Shown: piece by piece, positions 1 to 6,655 of the stretch
How positions within the stretch are numbered: position 1 is the first letter of the stretch
Layout of the letters: every line of letters starts with the position of its first letter
Source of the DNA: an uncultured Bacteroides sp.
Lineage (GTDB): Bacteria; Bacteroidota; Bacteroidia; Bacteroidales; UBA11471
Length of the DNA: 6,655 nucleotides
Direction: 5' to 3'
Assembly (NCBI GenBank): GCA_905210875.1
Contig: CAJLYN010000122.1
Location: forward strand, 1 to 6,655
Made by a program: the position numbers and the translations under genes
Notes under the pieces: model-generated
Seen by the model: only the letters and a program-made list of their open reading frames with translations
The model's database searches: none
What the model was told of the DNA's origin: nothing

Positions 1-955
1 AAGCATATTTCGACCCGTAAAGAACCAATTTGTGCATATAATTAAGATCATTAGAGGCATAAGATTTTGTAATCTGAGGTTTTAAGGCCGTTTGAAAACT
101 TGATATAAATCGGTTTACGGCTCCTTGAACTTGAACCGATATTGCATTAGCAGCATTTACTACAGGTCCGAAAAAAATATTGAGCAAAACATTCAAACCT
201 TGTGTATAACCGGCAACAGCCAAAAATTCAAGAGAGGTCCAGCCTGAATATGCAAACATCTCTTTAAATCTCTGTTTCTCAAAATGCAATCGTGCTTTTA
301 CCTCAGGAAAATGCTTCCGGCAATAGATAAGATAACAAAAACGTATAAAAAGTTGCAAAACAAGCAATAACACAGCATACAAGACGAGCTTATCACTGTC
401 AACATACAAAAGAGAATAAGCAATCAAAAATTTCAAGACAGCTTCAAGCAATGAAATATAGGCAAAAGCCTTCATTTGCTCATGTGCTATGATTAATGCA
501 TTATAAGGTGAACTTAATATAGTTACCATAGCTGTCAACACCGAGCACTGATACACCCAAAAAGCAGCTACCTCTCTATCAGGAGGAATCACCAGTTTAT
601 TAAGCAACAGCCATAAACCGATAGTCTCAGCCAAGACAAAAATAGCGATAGCAAGAAATACCTGTATAAGTCGGGTAGTACTTGTAACTCGTTGCAGTTC
701 TACTTTATCGCCACCACCAAGAGCTACGGTTATGTATCTCGAGGAAGTGCTTGCCATTGAATCGGTCATGAACGAAAATATGACAATCACACCCGCAACA
801 ACATTATACAAACCAAAATCAACATCGCCTAGCACATTCAGTATAACCCGTGATGTATACAGACTCACCCCCATGATAAGTATCATGCGCAGGTACAGGA
901 AGAGGGTATTGCGAGCTATGCGCTTATTGTTTTCGAGCTGCTTATTGTCATCCAT
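1..955 (-). CDS. Wzx-type polysaccharide flippase (MATE/MVF-like), C-terminus beyond the window
   Basis: This is the N-terminal part (318 codons visible) of a multi-pass inner-membrane protein that probably flips undecaprenyl-diphosphate-linked oligosaccharide units for capsule or O-antigen assembly. The reading frame is open from the ATG at 955 to the left edge; family members usually have about 450-510 residues, so roughly a third is missing. The protein starts MDDNKQLENNKRIARNTLFL, followed by hydrophobic segments at about residues 17-40, 50-66 and 93-118 and more further on. The segment SLYTSRVILNVLGDVDFGLY matches the start typical of Bacteroidales 'lipopolysaccharide biosynthesis protein' flippases. 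It lies 43 bases downstream of the DUF368 gene on the same strand. That gap has no Shine-Dalgarno sequence and only a weak promoter-like match (TAAATTCG at 973-980). The gene looks AT-rich: 20 of the first 60 bases are G or C. Family assignment is from recalled similarity; the transported glycan is unknown. Confidence 0.8.
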   Translation of the reverse strand, partial: MDDNKQLENNKRIARNTLFLYLRMILIMGVSLYTSRVILNVLGDVDFGLYNVVAGVIVIFSFMTDSMASTSSRYITVALGGGDKVELQRVTSTTRLIQVFLAIAIFVLAETIGLWLLLNKLVIPPDREVAAFWVYQCSVLTAMVTILSSPYNALIIAHEQMKAFAYISLLEAVLKFLIAYSLLYVDSDKLVLYAVLLLVLQLFIRFCYLIYCRKHFPEVKARLHFEKQRFKEMFAYSGWTSLEFLAVAGYTQGLNVLLNIFFGPVVNAANAISVQVQGAVNRFISSFQTALKPQITKSYASNDLNYMHKLVLYGSKYA

Positions 956-998
956 CGAGAAGAATCAGAACACGAATTTATCGAAAAAAAGCAGAAAA

Positions 999-1943
999 TC
1001 AACTAACTTTCTTTGCCGACAGTTTTTCCAAGACATACACAAGGACAAAGCCTACCACCATCAAGACAAACCCTTCCACCACAAGTTCGCTTGGCAAGAT
1101 GTTGTTCTCGACGAGAGGTTTCACCTCACCATGACTATTGACATAGGTCTCCACCACCTCTTTCCACGGCCAAACTTTGTTGAGCGACCCCAACATAAAA
1201 CCGGTTAAGACCGACAGTGTAATATTGCGGAAATACTTCAATGCATAGGAGAGTACACGCGAGAAACTTGTGATACCAAGAAGCGCTCCTACGGCAAAAA
1301 CACCAAGCACGACAAAGTCCAACTTGTTAATCGCCTCCATGATGTAATAATATTTTCCCAGGAGAAGTAAGATGAAGCTTCCCGATATGCCGGGCAATAT
1401 CATGGCACAAATGGCAATTGCCCCGCAAAAGAAAATAAACAGCAGGTTGGTCGATGTCTCGGCCGGTGTCGCTATGGTAATGTAATAAGCTATGGCGGCT
1501 CCTGCTATAAAGCCCAGAATCGTTTTCCAGTTCCACTCCTTAATATCTTTTGAGACAAACCATGTAGAAGCCAAGACGAGGCCAAAGAAGAAAGCCCACA
1601 CCAGTACCGGTTCATTATCGAGTAAATAGGTAATAAGTTTTGCCAAAGAAAAGATACTGATAGCAATGCCTACAATCAAAGACAATAAGAAATTGGCATT
1701 AATTGCTTTCCAAAAAGCTATAAACTTTCCGGTAAACAACAATTTCAGCGAATGTATATTGATGCTTTTTATCGAGTCTATAAGTTCGTCGTAAATGCCT
1801 ACGATAAAGGCTATCGTTCCACCCGAAACCCCGGGCACAACGTCGGCGGCACCCATACCTATACCTTTAAGCATGACTACGGCATAATCTTTCACTCCTC
1901 GTTTAGTAACGCCGTTCTCCTTCTCACTTCTTTTTTCTTCCAT
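999..1943 (-). CDS. popT: DUF368 family polyprenyl-phosphate transporter (PopT-like)
   Basis: A complete 314-residue polytopic inner-membrane protein of the DUF368 family. Members were shown in 2023 to move undecaprenyl phosphate back across the cytoplasmic membrane, which recycles the lipid carrier used for peptidoglycan and surface glycans. The family hallmark is present twice: P37-G-V-S-G-G-T43, followed by G49-I-Y51, and P184-G-I-S-G-S189, followed by G196-K-Y198. This fits the two-fold internal repeat of re-entrant hairpins. A short charged N-terminus (residues 1-19) precedes about eight or more hydrophobic segments. A polar loop lies near residues 262-285, and the protein ends in a lysine-rich tail. 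The start at 1943 gives a normal family length and lies 17 AT-rich bases after the TPR gene stop, which suggests co-transcription. The Wzx-like flippase follows 43 bases downstream and would use the same carrier. Family is certain from the motifs; the transport role is transferred from studied homologues. Confidence 0.88.
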   Translation of the reverse strand: MEEKRSEKENGVTKRGVKDYAVVMLKGIGMGAADVVPGVSGGTIAFIVGIYDELIDSIKSINIHSLKLLFTGKFIAFWKAINANFLLSLIVGIAISIFSLAKLITYLLDNEPVLVWAFFFGLVLASTWFVSKDIKEWNWKTILGFIAGAAIAYYITIATPAETSTNLLFIFFCGAIAICAMILPGISGSFILLLLGKYYYIMEAINKLDFVVLGVFAVGALLGITSFSRVLSYALKYFRNITLSVLTGFMLGSLNKVWPWKEVVETYVNSHGEVKPLVENNILPSELVVEGFVLMVVGFVLVYVLEKLSAKKVS

Positions 1944-1960
1944 AAATTAAATGATATTAT

Positions 1961-3406
1961 TTACAAGTTTGTATTCAGATTTCTTCCCAATTCGTCCCGC
2001 AACAGATTCATGATATGGGCCAACGACTCGACCCGCTTATGGTTTTCCTCATCAAGAGAATTCAATATTTGGGGGTCGCTCATAAGCGTCTCTATCTCTC
2101 CGGCCAGACGCATGGCCTCCTCGACATCGCCATACTTGAAGTGGGCCAAGGCAAGACTCAACAGCATCTCCACATCGGTATAGCGAGAATAATCGACCGC
2201 CTGCGTGTAATATTTAATGGCACGAAGGCGGTAACGGGATCGCTCCTCTCCGACCGATTTTACAGCCCGTAACTCCATGATTTGGCCCAGACTCTTACTA
2301 GCATACGCATTCTCGGCATCAAGGGCAAGTACTTTGCCGAACTCTTTTTCGGCATCGTCAAGCCGATTTTCATACATATCTATCTCGGCATTAAACAGTA
2401 GAGCATCGATGTGGCAGGAATCTACTTCGAGCGCTTTTTTCAGAGCTTCTCGTGTATGGGGTATATCGTTAAGACTATAATAATTAGTAGCCAGTTGATA
2501 ATATAGATCGGCATTCGGATAGTCGGCATATTGTATGGCCAAGAGCAACGAATCAATAGCCTTTTCATACATCTCCATGTGGGCATAGCAGGCTGCCAGC
2601 ATGGCATGGGCCATACTCTTGTCGCCGGCCATTTCGAGTACCTCGTCGAATATGTGCATGGCGGCCTGAAATTCGCCTTTGTCATAAAGACAACAGCCTT
2701 TCGATATCATCGTCTCGACATGATTCTCGTCTATGGCCAAGGCAAAATCGCAGGCTTCTATGGCTTCGTCGTATTTTCCCTGCAATGCCAACAGACGGGC
2801 CAAGTCGAACCAATCGGCGTGAGAATAGGGATTCCTGTCGAGCAACTGGTTGTATATGGAAATGGCCTCATCGTTCTTCTGCTGGTCTTCATAGATATGT
2901 GCCAACTCACGCAAGAGAGCATCCTTCTCTTTGGGAAGGCGGCGACAAGCTTCTTCGATAAACGAATAGGCATCATCGAGACAATCATAATCCAGGAACA
3001 GGTCTATTACATCAAGGCATATGTCGAGTGACAATTCGTCGGAATCAAGCAACTCTCGGATACAGCCCACAGCCTTCATAAACTGTGAACGTATAAGTGA
3101 TATCTCTGCCTGAATAAGAAGAGCATCTACCGTATGGCTTTGCACAGCAGCCATCTGTTCCTCAGCTTCATCGATACGGTCGAGGCATAACAAATAACCA
3201 CCGCGGCGCACCAACAACTCGGGATTGCCCGGGTGTAATTCCAATCCATATTCGATGACATCAAGGGCTGCCTGGTATTGTTCCGATAGCTCATATTCAT
3301 AGGCGATGTCCTCTATGTCTTCGGCATCGAAATAACAACGTTCTCCCTTACGAAGCATATCTTCATAACGACGTATCAATTCTGAATCGATTTCTTCATT
3401 ATCCAT
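1961..3406 (-). CDS. Tetratricopeptide-repeat protein, cytoplasmic, function unknown
   Basis: A complete 481-residue protein made almost entirely of helical TPR repeats, which usually act as protein-binding scaffolds. Six repeats are exactly phased at 34 residues: 164-197, 198-231, 232-265, 266-299, 300-333 and 334-367. Each carries the usual small and large hydrophobic positions, for example LQGKYDEAIEACDFALAID and YENRLDDAEKEFGKVLALD. Weaker repeats cover about residues 31-150 (one at 31-64), and a helical tail runs from about 368 to the end. There is no signal peptide, lipobox or transmembrane segment, so a cytoplasmic location is likely; no catalytic domain is visible. The N-terminus is strongly acidic. 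The start at 3406 is preceded by an AT-rich tract without a Shine-Dalgarno sequence. glnS lies 82 bases upstream with a palindrome in the gap, and the DUF368 gene begins 17 bases downstream. I recall a similar TPR-DUF368 pairing in other Bacteroidales, but the partner and role are unknown. Confidence 0.85.
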   Translation of the reverse strand: MDNEEIDSELIRRYEDMLRKGERCYFDAEDIEDIAYEYELSEQYQAALDVIEYGLELHPGNPELLVRRGGYLLCLDRIDEAEEQMAAVQSHTVDALLIQAEISLIRSQFMKAVGCIRELLDSDELSLDICLDVIDLFLDYDCLDDAYSFIEEACRRLPKEKDALLRELAHIYEDQQKNDEAISIYNQLLDRNPYSHADWFDLARLLALQGKYDEAIEACDFALAIDENHVETMISKGCCLYDKGEFQAAMHIFDEVLEMAGDKSMAHAMLAACYAHMEMYEKAIDSLLLAIQYADYPNADLYYQLATNYYSLNDIPHTREALKKALEVDSCHIDALLFNAEIDMYENRLDDAEKEFGKVLALDAENAYASKSLGQIMELRAVKSVGEERSRYRLRAIKYYTQAVDYSRYTDVEMLLSLALAHFKYGDVEEAMRLAGEIETLMSDPQILNSLDEENHKRVESLAHIMNLLRDELGRNLNTNL

Positions 3407-3429
3407 AAATACCCATTTTTACGACAATA

Positions 3430-3465
3430 CCGGAGTAAAGCGAAAAATTTTCCGCATTACTCCGG
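3430..3465. repeat. 36-bp imperfect palindrome between glnS and the TPR gene
   Basis: The outer arms are a perfect 9-bp inverted repeat, CCGGAGTAA and TTACTCCGG. Inside them, after one mismatch, GCG pairs with CGC; after a second mismatch, AAAA pairs with TTTT. The whole element is therefore nearly self-complementary, with 16 of 18 positions paired. It begins 24 bases after the glnS stop and ends 23 bases before the TPR start. As RNA from the minus strand it would form a strong hairpin, but no U-tract follows directly, so it is not a standard intrinsic terminator. It could be a processing or stabilising hairpin, a Rho-assisted or weak terminator, or a binding site for a dimeric protein. Confidence 0.7.
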
Positions 3466-3488
3466 CAAGAAATAGATTAATATATGCT

Positions 3489-5165
3489 TCAATGTTTATC
3501 CTTTATTTTCTCCCAACTATCTTTCAAGGAGACGGTACGGTTGAAAACCAAATGTCCCGGGGTCGTATCGGGGTCGACTGAGAAATAACCGATACGCTGG
3601 AATTGATAGTGGTCGCCACATTTTGCCGTCTCGGCCAAATAGGGCTCGATATAGGCTTTTACGACCTTCAACGAATCGGGATTCAAAAACTCTCTGAAAT
3701 CCTTCTCTTTCTCCTCGGCCGGATTTTCGACCATGAAAAGACGGTCATACATGCGCACTTCGGCTTCGACCGCATGACGTGCCGACACCCAATGCAACGT
3801 ACCTTTCACCTTGCGGTTGCTCTCGGGCAATCCGCTGCGGGTGGCGGCATCGTATTCGCAATATATTTCCTCGATTTCCCCGGCCTCGTTTTTCTTGCAA
3901 CCGGTACATTTCACGATATAAGCCGATTTGAGTCGCACCTCTTGTCCCGGCGTCATACGGAAAAATTTCTTGGGCGGATTCTCCATGAAATCTTCCCGTT
4001 CGATGTAAAGCTCCCGAGTGAAAGGCATCGAGTGCACTCCGGCTTCGGGCTTCTCGGGATTGTTTTCGGTATCAAGGTATTCGATTTGGTCTTCGGGATA
4101 GTTCGTAATGACCAGTTTCACAGGATTGACCACAGCCGCCACGCGATTGGCGTTTTTGTTGAGGTCTTCGCGTATGCTGTGTTCGAGCAACGCCACGTCG
4201 ATGAGACCGTCGAATTTGGTGTAGCCGATTTTGTCGACAAAATTGCGTATCGACTCAGGGGTGTACCCGCGACGGCGCAATCCGCAGAGGGTCGGCATGC
4301 GGGGGTCGTCCCAACCGCTCACGAGGTTCTCTTGCACGAGCTGCAACAATTTGCGCTTGCTCATCACCGTATAGGTGAGATTGAGGCGGTTGAACTCGAT
4401 CTGTCGCGGGCAATAGCTCTCGTCGGCAAGGAATTTCACGAACCACTCATACAGGGGACGGTGTACTTCAAACTCCAACGTACATATCGAGTGGGTCACC
4501 CCTTCGAAATAGTCCGACTGTCCATGGGCGAAATCGTACATGGGATATACGTTCCATTTCGTTCCCGTACGGTGATGCGGGTGCTTGATGATGCGATACA
4601 TGATCGGGTCTCTCATGTGCATGTTCGAAGAGGCCATGTCGATTTTTGCGCGCAATACCATCGAACCTTCTTCAAACTCACCTTTGTTCATGCGTTCAAA
4701 AAGGTCGAGATTCTCTTCTATGGGGCGGTCGCGATAAGGGCTGCTCACTCCGGGTTGGGTGGGGGTACCCTTCTGCTGGGCAATCTGCTCCGAGGTCTGC
4801 TTGTCGACATAGGCATAGCCCTCTTTTATCATGCGTATGGCCAAATCATACAATTTGGGGAAATAATCCGATGCATAATAGAGACGGTCTCCCCAATCGA
4901 AGCCCAACCAATGTATATCTTCCATGATGGAATCGACATATTCCACATCTTCACGGGCAGGATTGGTGTCATCGAAACGCAAATTGCAGGTTCCGCCAAA
5001 TTTCTCGGCAATGCCAAAGTCCATGCATATCGCTTTCGCATGGCCTATATGCAAATAGCCATTCGGCTCGGGCGGGAAACGGGTATTCAACCGACCTCCG
5101 TTTTTGCCGGCAGCCAAATCGGCCTCGACAGCCAGTTCTATAAAATTCAGGCTTTTCCTCTTCAT
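3489..5165 (-). CDS. glnS: Glutaminyl-tRNA synthetase (GlnRS)
   Basis: A complete 558-residue class I aminoacyl-tRNA synthetase that charges tRNA-Gln with glutamine in the cytoplasm using ATP; E. coli GlnRS has 554 residues. The Rossmann-fold catalytic domain carries P32[10 protein letters not shown]42, with the HIGH motif at 39-42. The second signature, V267-M-S-K-R-K272, is the GlnRS form of KMSKS. Between them lies [20 protein letters not shown], the conserved stretch found in GlnRS. The C-terminal half is the beta-barrel anticodon-binding region and ends at a normal position. A Bacteroidota-type promoter lies at 5236-5266. The start at 5165 gives [10 protein letters not shown], six residues before the NFI that follows nine residues in E. 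coli, so nothing essential is missing. An earlier ATG at 5187 is out of frame but encodes an acidic peptide resembling an N-terminal extension, which hints at a one-base frameshift. About 520 consecutive codons lack TTA, CTA and TCA, which points to strong codon bias. Confidence 0.97.
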   Translation of the reverse strand: MKRKSLNFIELAVEADLAAGKNGGRLNTRFPPEPNGYLHIGHAKAICMDFGIAEKFGGTCNLRFDDTNPAREDVEYVDSIMEDIHWLGFDWGDRLYYASDYFPKLYDLAIRMIKEGYAYVDKQTSEQIAQQKGTPTQPGVSSPYRDRPIEENLDLFERMNKGEFEEGSMVLRAKIDMASSNMHMRDPIMYRIIKHPHHRTGTKWNVYPMYDFAHGQSDYFEGVTHSICTLEFEVHRPLYEWFVKFLADESYCPRQIEFNRLNLTYTVMSKRKLLQLVQENLVSGWDDPRMPTLCGLRRRGYTPESIRNFVDKIGYTKFDGLIDVALLEHSIREDLNKNANRVAAVVNPVKLVITNYPEDQIEYLDTENNPEKPEAGVHSMPFTRELYIEREDFMENPPKKFFRMTPGQEVRLKSAYIVKCTGCKKNEAGEIEEIYCEYDAATRSGLPESNRKVKGTLHWVSARHAVEAEVRMYDRLFMVENPAEEKEKDFREFLNPDSLKVVKAYIEPYLAETAKCGDHYQFQRIGYFSVDPDTTPGHLVFNRTVSLKDSWEKIKDKH

Positions 5166-5187
5166 TTTGTTCTGCTACTTGTGTCAT
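5153..5187 (-). other. Possible frameshifted former N-terminus of glnS
   Basis: The ATG at 5187 opens [12 protein letters not shown] in the frame one base off from glnS. Dropping one A from the four-A run (T-run 5153-5156 on the plus strand) would join it to the enzyme as [17 protein letters not shown]. This looks like the charged N-terminal extension seen on some Bacteroidota GlnRS proteins. The alternatives are chance, or a sequencing or assembly slip in the run. As read, ribosomes starting at 5187 would make a short out-of-frame peptide overlapping the glnS start. Confidence 0.4.
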
Positions 5188-5235
5188 GGTCAAAGTTTTT
5201 CTACTTGCAGATATATCACGTTTGTTTAATAGCGG

Positions 5236-5266
5236 CAAAGATAGCGAATAAAATCCATTTATCACA
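5236..5266 (-). promoter_or_regulatory. Bacteroidota sigma-ABfr-type promoter for glnS
   Basis: On the minus strand TATCTTTG (5243-5236) matches the Bacteroidota -7 consensus TAnnTTTG exactly. TGTG (5266-5263) stands where the -33 TTTG element belongs, with a 19-base spacer, inside the usual 19-21. Transcription would begin near 5229, giving a leader of about 64 bases to the glnS ATG at 5165, or about 42 to the out-of-frame ATG at 5187. Such a leader is too short for a T-box or a large riboswitch. No second match this good was found upstream of the TPR or DUF368 genes, so this promoter may serve the whole minus-strand row. Confidence 0.7.
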
Positions 5267-5308
5267 TTCCTTTATTTTATTTACATCGACCCGAATACTT
5301 TTTCCCAC

Positions 5309-5318
5309 GCTGGCCAGC
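5309..5318. other. Perfect 10-bp palindrome GCTGGCCAGC in the divergent intergenic region
   Basis: This short GC-rich palindrome lies in an otherwise AT-rich 281-bp region between the divergent glnS and pstS genes. It is 43 bases upstream of the glnS -33 element and 128 bases upstream of the pstS start. It might be an operator, but at ten bases it could easily be chance. The rest of the region (5319-5446) is AT-rich, and I found no convincing promoter for pstS in it. Confidence 0.2.
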
Positions 5319-5446
5319 ATAACATATTCCCCATAATGAAACTTTATAATCATGTAGTGGTACAATTATTTTCATTGTGAAAAAAATTTTAATCTGAATG
5401 TAACATCTTTTTCGCATTATAATATGAATTTTGCATCGTCAAATCA

Positions 5447-6280
5447 ATGCCGAATAATATGTATAAAAACATTCTTTTGATTCTCCCGTTGTTCCTCATC
5501 TTTTCTCAACCATCTGCTTCACAACGCATCAAAGGCAGCGACACGGTTCTTCCTCTTACCCAAAAATGGGCCGAAACATTCATGCACGAATATCCAAATA
5601 CATCGGTCACCGTCACAGGTGGTGGCAGCGGAGTGGGCATTTCGGCCATTATGGAAGGGACGACCGATATTGCCATGTCTTCCCGGCGCATCAAATTCGG
5701 AGAGAAAATGAAACTGAAACAAAACAGCACCGAGGTCAACGAAGTCATTGTAGCTTACGATGCATTGGCAGTAATCGTCAATCCGTCAAATCCGGTCAAC
5801 AATCTCACGCGAGAAGAATTGGAGGCCATTTTTCGGGGGAAAATAACCAACTGGGAAGAAGTGGGCGGCCCCGATGCCAAAATCATCGTATATTCACGGG
5901 AAACCTCATCGGGCACATACGAATTTTTCAAAGAAAGCGTGCTGGAAAACAAGAACTACACCAACAATATCCTTTCCATGCCGGCAACAGGAGCCATCAT
6001 ACAATCGATAAGACAAACCAAAGGAGCCATCGGTTATGTGGGCATGGCCTACCTCAACCCTTTTGTTAAAGCCATCAACGTATCATACGACGGTGGAAAG
6101 AACTATGTTCACCCGTCGATAGAAAACGCCCGGGCAAAAAAATATCCCATCGTGCGGCCGCTTTACTATTATTACAATAAAAAAGACGAAGAAAAAGTCC
6201 GTCCTTATATACAATTCATCACATCAGAAAAGGCCGAAAACATTTCTTTGGAATTAGGATTCATTCCCGCCACATTATAA
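5447..6280 (+). CDS. pstS: PstS-family periplasmic phosphate-binding protein
   Basis: A complete 277-residue substrate-binding protein of the PstS type, which captures phosphate in the periplasm and passes it to the PstCAB ABC transporter. Residues 1-25 form a signal peptide (hydrophobic NILLILPLFLIFS) with likely cleavage after S23-A-S25. There is no lipobox cysteine, so it should be soluble. The ligand-site pattern of E. coli PstS is kept: G30-S-D-T33 near the mature N-terminus, G58-G-G-S61-G62, D74, and R151-E-T-S-S155-G156-T157, equivalent to E. coli R135 and S139-G140-T141. The stretch GKITNWEEVGG (131-141) is also typical. An in-frame ATG at 5459 (Met5) gives a more compact signal peptide and may be the true start; there is no Shine-Dalgarno sequence at either. 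No pstC, pstA, pstB or phoU is visible. A flippase begins ten bases downstream, so the two may share a transcript. A related oxyanion ligand or a sensing role cannot be ruled out. Confidence 0.87.
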   Translation: MPNNMYKNILLILPLFLIFSQPSASQRIKGSDTVLPLTQKWAETFMHEYPNTSVTVTGGGSGVGISAIMEGTTDIAMSSRRIKFGEKMKLKQNSTEVNEVIVAYDALAVIVNPSNPVNNLTREELEAIFRGKITNWEEVGGPDAKIIVYSRETSSGTYEFFKESVLENKNYTNNILSMPATGAIIQSIRQTKGAIGYVGMAYLNPFVKAINVSYDGGKNYVHPSIENARAKKYPIVRPLYYYYNKKDEEKVRPYIQFITSEKAENISLELGFIPATL

Positions 6281-6290
6281 AAAATTCTAT

Positions 6291-6655
6291 ATGAAAAAAT
6301 GGATTGAAAAAGGATTAAATATTTATCGGGGCATGTCGGTGCAAGTACGGGCATCCATGGCATTTATGGTTGTCAATTTCATGCAAAAGGGGATTTCTTT
6401 CCTGACGGCACCTATTTTTACCCGTTTATTAACGACGGAGGAGTACGGGGTCATTACGATTTATTCTTCCTGGGCAGATGTCATTGGTATTTTTGCCATG
6501 TTTGGTCTTTATAATAATGTGTATTGCAGAGGTATTCTGGAATTTAAGGAAGATAAGAAGAATTTTACGTTCTCCTTGTTGACACTGGCAAATCTGATTA
6601 CTTTGATTGTATTTGGTGTGGTATGGACGGTAAATACGTATGTGCTTCATTTCCT
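6291..6655 (+). CDS. Second Wzx-type oligosaccharide flippase, C-terminus beyond the window
   Basis: The first 121 residues of a polytopic membrane protein are visible, open to the right edge; a full member of this family would have about 450-500 residues. The protein begins MKKWIEKGLNIYRGMSVQVR. Hydrophobic helices lie at about residues 22-42, 61-78 and 96-113, and FLTAPIFTRLLTTEEYGVIT is the characteristic loop after the first helix of polysaccharide-export flippases. The likely role is moving lipid-linked glycan units across the inner membrane for capsule, O-antigen or exopolysaccharide. Its N-terminus differs clearly from that of the flippase at the left edge, so the two belong to different subfamilies rather than being recent duplicates. 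It starts ten bases after the pstS stop without its own visible promoter. The DNA is AT-rich (21 of 60 bases are G or C at 6481-6540), as is common for horizontally exchanged glycan loci. An in-frame ATG at 6333 is a less likely start. Confidence 0.8.
   Translation, partial: MKKWIEKGLNIYRGMSVQVRASMAFMVVNFMQKGISFLTAPIFTRLLTTEEYGVITIYSSWADVIGIFAMFGLYNNVYCRGILEFKEDKKNFTFSLLTLANLITLIVFGVVWTVNTYVLHF

Noticed and set aside
956..998. Promoter TAAATTCG (973-980) for the left flippase
   Set aside because: It has one mismatch to TAnnTTTG and only GTTG at the -33 position, too weak to call as a separate feature.
732..1208. 158-codon plus-strand open frame
   Set aside because: It spans the antisense of the left flippase start and the DUF368 end, crosses a real gene boundary, and has a composition unlike a real protein.
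3407..3488. Intrinsic terminator after glnS
   Set aside because: The hairpin at 3430-3465 is strong but is not followed by a T-tract on the minus strand, so it is listed as a palindrome instead.
4969..5265. Separate small gene of 98 codons overlapping the glnS start
   Set aside because: Only its [11 protein letters not shown] part looks protein-like, and that is better explained as a frameshifted glnS extension. Beyond it the frame is just glnS read out of frame.
3603..5336. 577-codon plus-strand open frame opposite glnS
   Set aside because: It is in exact codon register with glnS and is explained by the absence of TTA, CTA and TCA there. Its protein shows no recognisable domain, while glnS has all its signature motifs.
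5391..5412. Possible Pho-box-like site upstream of pstS
   Set aside because: CTGAATGTAACAT only loosely resembles half of the enterobacterial Pho box, no second repeat at 11-base spacing is present, and that consensus may not apply in Bacteroidota.
5426..5433. GAATTTTG as a -7 element for pstS
   Set aside because: It misses the first base of TAnnTTTG, has no -33 match at 19-21 bases upstream, and would start the transcript only about seven bases before the first ATG.
5566..6069. 167-codon plus-strand frame inside pstS
   Set aside because: It is rich in His, Arg and Gly and overlaps the phosphate-binding motifs of pstS in another frame, which is typical of an out-of-frame shadow.

Overview
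The window reads as a Bacteroidota (order Bacteroidales) chromosome segment. Three things support this. The promoter upstream of glnS matches the Bacteroidota consensus (TATCTTTG, fitting TAnnTTTG, with a -33-like TGTG 19 bases upstream). No gene start has a Shine-Dalgarno sequence, and AT-rich tracts precede the start codons instead. The proteins also resemble Bacteroidales families as I remember them. Genus cannot be fixed from the sequence; a gut relative of Bacteroides, Parabacteroides or Barnesiella is plausible.

Layout. On the minus strand, read from right to left, are glnS (glutaminyl-tRNA synthetase, 5165-3489), a cytoplasmic tetratricopeptide-repeat protein (3406-1961), a DUF368 membrane protein of the polyprenyl-phosphate transporter family (1943-999), and the N-terminal two thirds of a Wzx-like polysaccharide flippase that leaves the window at base 1. 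A 281-bp divergent intergenic region (5166-5446) separates glnS from two plus-strand genes. These are a periplasmic PstS-type phosphate-binding protein (5447-6280) and, ten bases later, the N-terminal part of a second, different flippase that leaves the window at its right edge.

How the genes may work together. The middle block (glnS, TPR, DUF368) looks like ordinary chromosomal housekeeping. Both edges appear to enter surface-glycan loci: each carries a lipid-linked oligosaccharide flippase and is AT-richer in the lines I counted than glnS. DUF368 proteins return undecaprenyl phosphate across the inner membrane, and Wzx flippases export glycans on the same carrier, so the DUF368-flippase pair on the left makes sense as carrier supply plus carrier use. 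That link is inferred from adjacency and family knowledge.

I found no tRNA, rRNA, CRISPR array, insertion sequence or clearly new multi-gene system. Points worth a second look are a 36-bp imperfect palindrome between glnS and the TPR gene, a possible one-base frameshift that cut off an acidic N-terminal extension of GlnRS, and an apparently orphan pstS placed directly upstream of a flippase. There is no gene-free stretch longer than 300 bases.
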